From Phycisphaerales bacterium (GTDB lineage: Bacteria; Planctomycetota; Phycisphaerae; Phycisphaerales; UBA1924), in the NCBI GenBank assembly GCA_016699835.1, contig CP064987.1, positions 186,001-250,000 of the forward strand: a DNA stretch of 64,000 bases, in the 5' to 3' direction. The notes below the pieces were generated by a model. It made no database searches. It was not told the origin of the DNA and saw only the letters and a program-made list of their open reading frames with translations. This document shows positions 61,546-64,000 of this stretch, piece after piece. Position 1 is the stretch's first letter, and every line of letters begins with the position of its first letter. Position numbers and translations under genes: made by a program.

Positions 61546-61992
61546 ATGGGTCTCATCAAGGAGTTTCGGGAGTTTGCGATCAAGGGGAACATGGTTGACA
61601 TGGCGGTGGGCATCATCATCGGTGCCGCGTTCGGCGGGGTGGTGAACTCGCTGGTGAAGGACATCGCGATGCCGCTGGTGGGGACGCTGGGCTCGGTGGA
61701 CTTCAGCAATGCGTACATCGGGCTGAATGACAAGGCCCGTGCGGCGATCGAGGCGACGCCGAACATGAAACTGGCCGATGCACAGACGCACGGGCCGATC
61801 CTGGCGTGGGGGAACTTTGTGACGCTGGCGATCAACTTCCTGATCCTGGCGTTCGTGGTGTTCATGGTGGTGAAGATGATCAACACGGCGAAGAAGAAGT
61901 TCGAGGCGGAGAAGGCCGCGCCGGCGCCGGCTGGGCCGACGAAGGACCAGCAGTTGCTGACGGAGATCCGTGACGCGCTGCGGTCACGCTGA
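61546..61992 (+). CDS. mscL: Large-conductance mechanosensitive channel MscL
   Basis: 148 residues. It starts MGLIKEFREFAIKGNMVDMAVG, the typical MscL N-terminus (shown in two parts: IKEFREFAIKGN and VDMAVGIIIGAAFG). TM1 is about 17-38 and TM2 about 88-110, followed by a Lys/Glu-rich cytoplasmic helix. It is a pentameric emergency valve under osmotic shock. AAGGAG lies 8 nt before the ATG at 61546; the upstream in-frame extension to 61450 is not supported. Confidence 0.97.
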   Translation: MGLIKEFREFAIKGNMVDMAVGIIIGAAFGGVVNSLVKDIAMPLVGTLGSVDFSNAYIGLNDKARAAIEATPNMKLADAQTHGPILAWGNFVTLAINFLILAFVVFMVVKMINTAKKKFEAEKAAPAPAGPTKDQQLLTEIRDALRSR

Positions 61993-62020
61993 GTGAATCA
62001 CTTTCGGAGTTGATTCCACG

Positions 62021-62050
62021 CACGCCCCGGGGTTTTCCGGGGCGTTTTTT
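62021..62050 (+). terminator. Rho-independent terminator after mscL
   Basis: 8-bp stem CGCCCCGG / CCGGGGCG with a loop of about 6 nt (GGTTTT) and TTTTTT. Confidence 0.93.
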
Positions 62051-62129
62051 CGTTGGTGCGGAGTTGTTGCGCGGGCGCGGTGGAGTCTTGGTATCCTGAT
62101 TGAGTTGCGAGTTGAAGTTGTTGCGAGAG

Positions 62130-62999
62130 ATGGAGCGTGGTGTGAGTCACGGGAGTGAACATGGAGATGGGGTAGGAGTGGGAGCACCACGCGGAGCGTG
62201 GTGGTACGCGGGGAGGGTGCCCTGGTTCCGATTCGCGGCGTGTCTTGCGCTGGGGCTGGCGACGACGGCGGCGGTGGCGTGGGTTGGGGCGGTGCTGATT
62301 CCGTTGGAGCGGCTTGGTGGCGTGGTTTCGCTGGATGGAGATCATCTTGAGCCGTGGTGTCTGGAGGTGCGTGGGCCTTCGTTCTCTCGGTTTGTGTGGT
62401 TCGAGAAGGGGCGTGTATATAGCAAGCCCGGCGTGGGGCCGAGCGGGGCGAGTTCGGCGGCGGTGAGCAACTGGTCGTTCGCGACGAATACGAGGTCGAA
62501 TCCGAGGTTCACCAGAGGGAAGGTGTCGATGCCCGGTGACGTTCGGAAGTTGCTGGAGCGCGGGCAGGACTCGTGGTGGGCGGTGGCGGAGGACCGGCGA
62601 GGGTGGCCGATGGCGGCGTTCAAGGGTCGTGTGTACGGGACGATGGATCGTGCATCGGCATCGGTGTATGTGGTGGAGGATGCGAGTCTGTGGGTGCCGA
62701 AGACTCCGTGGTCGGGGATTCCCTCGAGCACCGCATTGGCGACGATGCGGTTCATACCGCTACGGGTGTACTGGCCTGGGCTGGTTGTGGATGTGCTGGT
62801 GTTGGCGATGGCGTGGGGCGTGGTGTTTGCGGGCGTTCGCTGGGTGTGGCGGGTGACCTTGGGGAAGAAGCGGAGCGTGCAGGGGGCGTGTCCGAAGTGT
62901 GGGTATGACCTGCGCGGGGATCTGGAGGCGGGGTGTCCGGAGTGTGGATGGAATCGCGCGGGCTTGAGCGAGGAAGCACCTGAGTCCGGGCCGGCGTGA
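62130..62999 (+). CDS. Two-TM membrane protein with C-terminal zinc ribbon (second copy)
   Basis: About 289 residues from the ATG at 62130. TM1 is near 35-58 (FAACLALGLATTAAVAWVGA), then an extracytoplasmic region, TM2 near 215-240, and a zinc ribbon CPKCGYDLRGDL then CPECGW. Same plan as the gene at 42076-42834. The start is uncertain: residues about 18-28 are encoded by a hairpin repeat (62185-62203), so the true start may be the GTG at 62217 or the repeat may have been captured into the gene. Function is unknown. Confidence 0.65.
   Translation: MERGVSHGSEHGDGVGVGAPRGAWWYAGRVPWFRFAACLALGLATTAAVAWVGAVLIPLERLGGVVSLDGDHLEPWCLEVRGPSFSRFVWFEKGRVYSKPGVGPSGASSAAVSNWSFATNTRSNPRFTRGKVSMPGDVRKLLERGQDSWWAVAEDRRGWPMAAFKGRVYGTMDRASASVYVVEDASLWVPKTPWSGIPSSTALATMRFIPLRVYWPGLVVDVLVLAMAWGVVFAGVRWVWRVTLGKKRSVQGACPKCGYDLRGDLEAGCPECGWNRAGLSEEAPESGPA
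62185..62203. repeat. Hairpin repeat family B, single copy
   Basis: CACCACGC-GGA-GCGTGGTG with 8-bp arms, followed by GTA, as in the cluster at 55149-55234. If the ATG at 62130 is the start, it is translated as A-P-R-G-A-W-W-Y. Confidence 0.7.
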
Positions 63000-63089
63000 G
63001 GCGGGGGCATACAGTGCTTTTGGAACGGCGTCTCGATGTTGATGCCGAGTGATTTTTCAGAACTGCATGCAGGAATGAGGGGATTTTCG

Positions 63090-64000
63090 ATGTCGACCGC
63101 CGCACAGAGCGCGTTCGCGAAGGGTCTTGAGGGGGTCATCGGTGGGCAGACGAGCATCTGCTCGATCGAGCAGAGCAAACTGATCTATCGCGGGTTTGAG
63201 ATCCATGATCTCGCGGAGCACGCGACGTTCGAGCAGGTGGCGTTTTTGTTGCTTGAGGGTCACAAGCCGAGCAGCGATGAGTTGGCGCGGTTCACGAAGG
63301 AGATCGTGGCGGAGCGCGGGCTGCCGGCGTCTGTGGAGCAGTTTCTGGTGCATGCGGCGGCGCCCTTGAAGGAGGGGACGGCGGTGCCGATGGATGTGCT
63401 GCGGTCGGCGGTGTCGCTGCTGGCGCATGTGGATCGGGATTGCCAGGACAACTCGGCGGCGGCGAACCTTCGGAAGTCGAAGCGGCTCTTGGCGAAGATC
63501 CCGACGGTGATCGGGCACATGCAGAACGCGCTGGATGGGAAGGCGGCGGTGTCGCCGGACGCCTCGTTGGGACACGCGGCGAATCTCTTGTGGATGATGA
63601 CGGGGGTGAAGCCGACGAAGGAGCAGGCTCGGGTGATCGACGTGTCGCTGATCTTGTATGCAGAGCACGAGTTCAATGCGTCGACGTTCACGAGCCGGGT
63701 TATTGCGGGGACGCTGTCGGACATGCACGGTGCGGTGACGGGGGCGATCGCGGCGCTGAAGGGTCCGTTGCACGGCGGTGCGAACGAGGCGGCGATGGAG
63801 ATGCTCAAGGAGATCGTCGCGAGCGTGGGGAAGGATGGCATCGGGACGGGAAAGGTCGATGTGTGGATGGAACAGGCGTTCGCCAGCAAGCGGAAACTGA
63901 TGGGGTTCGGGCATCGCGTGTACAAGAACGGCGACCATCGCGCGGGGATTCTGCACACCCTGGGCAAGAAGATGGCAGCGGGAGTCTCGGGGAATCCGGG
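63090..64000 (+). CDS. Citrate synthase (partial, C-terminus beyond the window)
   Basis: 303 codons visible from the ATG at 63090, which has GAGGGGA 8 nt upstream. ICSIEQSKLIYRG, LHGGANEAAMEML (active-site His) and MGFGHRVYKNGD (His/Arg) blocks are those of citrate/2-methylcitrate synthases of the short type. The two activities cannot be told apart from this. It forms citrate from oxaloacetate and acetyl-CoA at entry to the TCA cycle. It is the last gene, cut at base 64000. Confidence 0.95.
   Translation, partial: MSTAAQSAFAKGLEGVIGGQTSICSIEQSKLIYRGFEIHDLAEHATFEQVAFLLLEGHKPSSDELARFTKEIVAERGLPASVEQFLVHAAAPLKEGTAVPMDVLRSAVSLLAHVDRDCQDNSAAANLRKSKRLLAKIPTVIGHMQNALDGKAAVSPDASLGHAANLLWMMTGVKPTKEQARVIDVSLILYAEHEFNASTFTSRVIAGTLSDMHGAVTGAIAALKGPLHGGANEAAMEMLKEIVASVGKDGIGTGKVDVWMEQAFASKRKLMGFGHRVYKNGDHRAGILHTLGKKMAAGVSGNP

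Overview
This window is high-GC bacterial chromosome. The best guess is a planctomycete of the Phycisphaerae type. The hints are a secreted kelch protein ending in two dockerin-like loops and a terminal Gly-Cys, a prepilin-type protein with an H-X9-DG tail motif, two membrane proteins ending in CxxCGYxxRG-type zinc ribbons, an extended acyl carrier protein between two FabZ-like dehydratases, short co-directional gene groups with 4-nt ATGA overlaps, and many small dispersed hairpin repeats. No rRNA, phage, CRISPR array or transposase was seen. Taxonomy is inferred, not proven.

Layout. 0-9.5 kb: end of an unknown gene, ruvB, then a leftward group purA-uppS-cdsA-cdsZ, a small zinc-ribbon gene meeting an FHA gene tail to tail, hemW, and a leftward pseudouridine synthase/phosphogluconolactonase pair. 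9.5-21 kb: two-domain thiE with an M16 peptidase, an HDOD regulator, recO divergent from fabZ-acp-fabZ, a sensor kinase/response regulator pair, and a VIT/VWA protein. 21-33 kb: ROK protein, secreted kelch protein, DapB-like reductase with an AONS-like PLP enzyme, LOG protein, large secreted M60-like metallopeptidase, membrane transporter-like protein, type III glutamine synthetase, tRNA-Ile(CAU). 33-46 kb: glutathione peroxidase, two-domain PTPS/QueD, GT9 glycosyltransferase, cyclophilin, hrpA, 3-hydroxyanthranilate dioxygenase, zinc-ribbon membrane protein, methyltransferase, ugd, Gly-Ser repeat secreted protein. 46-64 kb: orphan DNA methyltransferase, membrane protein, asnB, peptidoglycan amidase, yggS, peroxiredoxin, gpmI, PagL-like barrel, Hpt plus response-regulator/GGDEF pair, a kinase-like/nucleoside-hydrolase-like fusion, pseudopilin, lipoprotein, thiS-thiG, mscL, a second zinc-ribbon membrane protein, and the start of citrate synthase.

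The most striking signal is at about 48.3-48.6 kb, inside asnB. The plus strand is C-rich on both coding strands to the left and becomes abruptly G-rich to the right, and a parS-like 16-mer (TGTTTCACGTGGAACA) lies about 0.2 kb past the flip. The direction of the switch is the one expected at a replication origin. No dnaA, dnaN or parAB gene and no DnaA-box cluster is visible in the window.

A second pattern is that about ten genes have a TAnnnT -10-like hexamer 5-8 nt before the start codon and no Shine-Dalgarno, which suggests leaderless transcripts. Other genes have clear GGAGG-type sites. A third is several families of small hairpin repeats, three copies lying just upstream of gpx, the peroxiredoxin gene and thiG.
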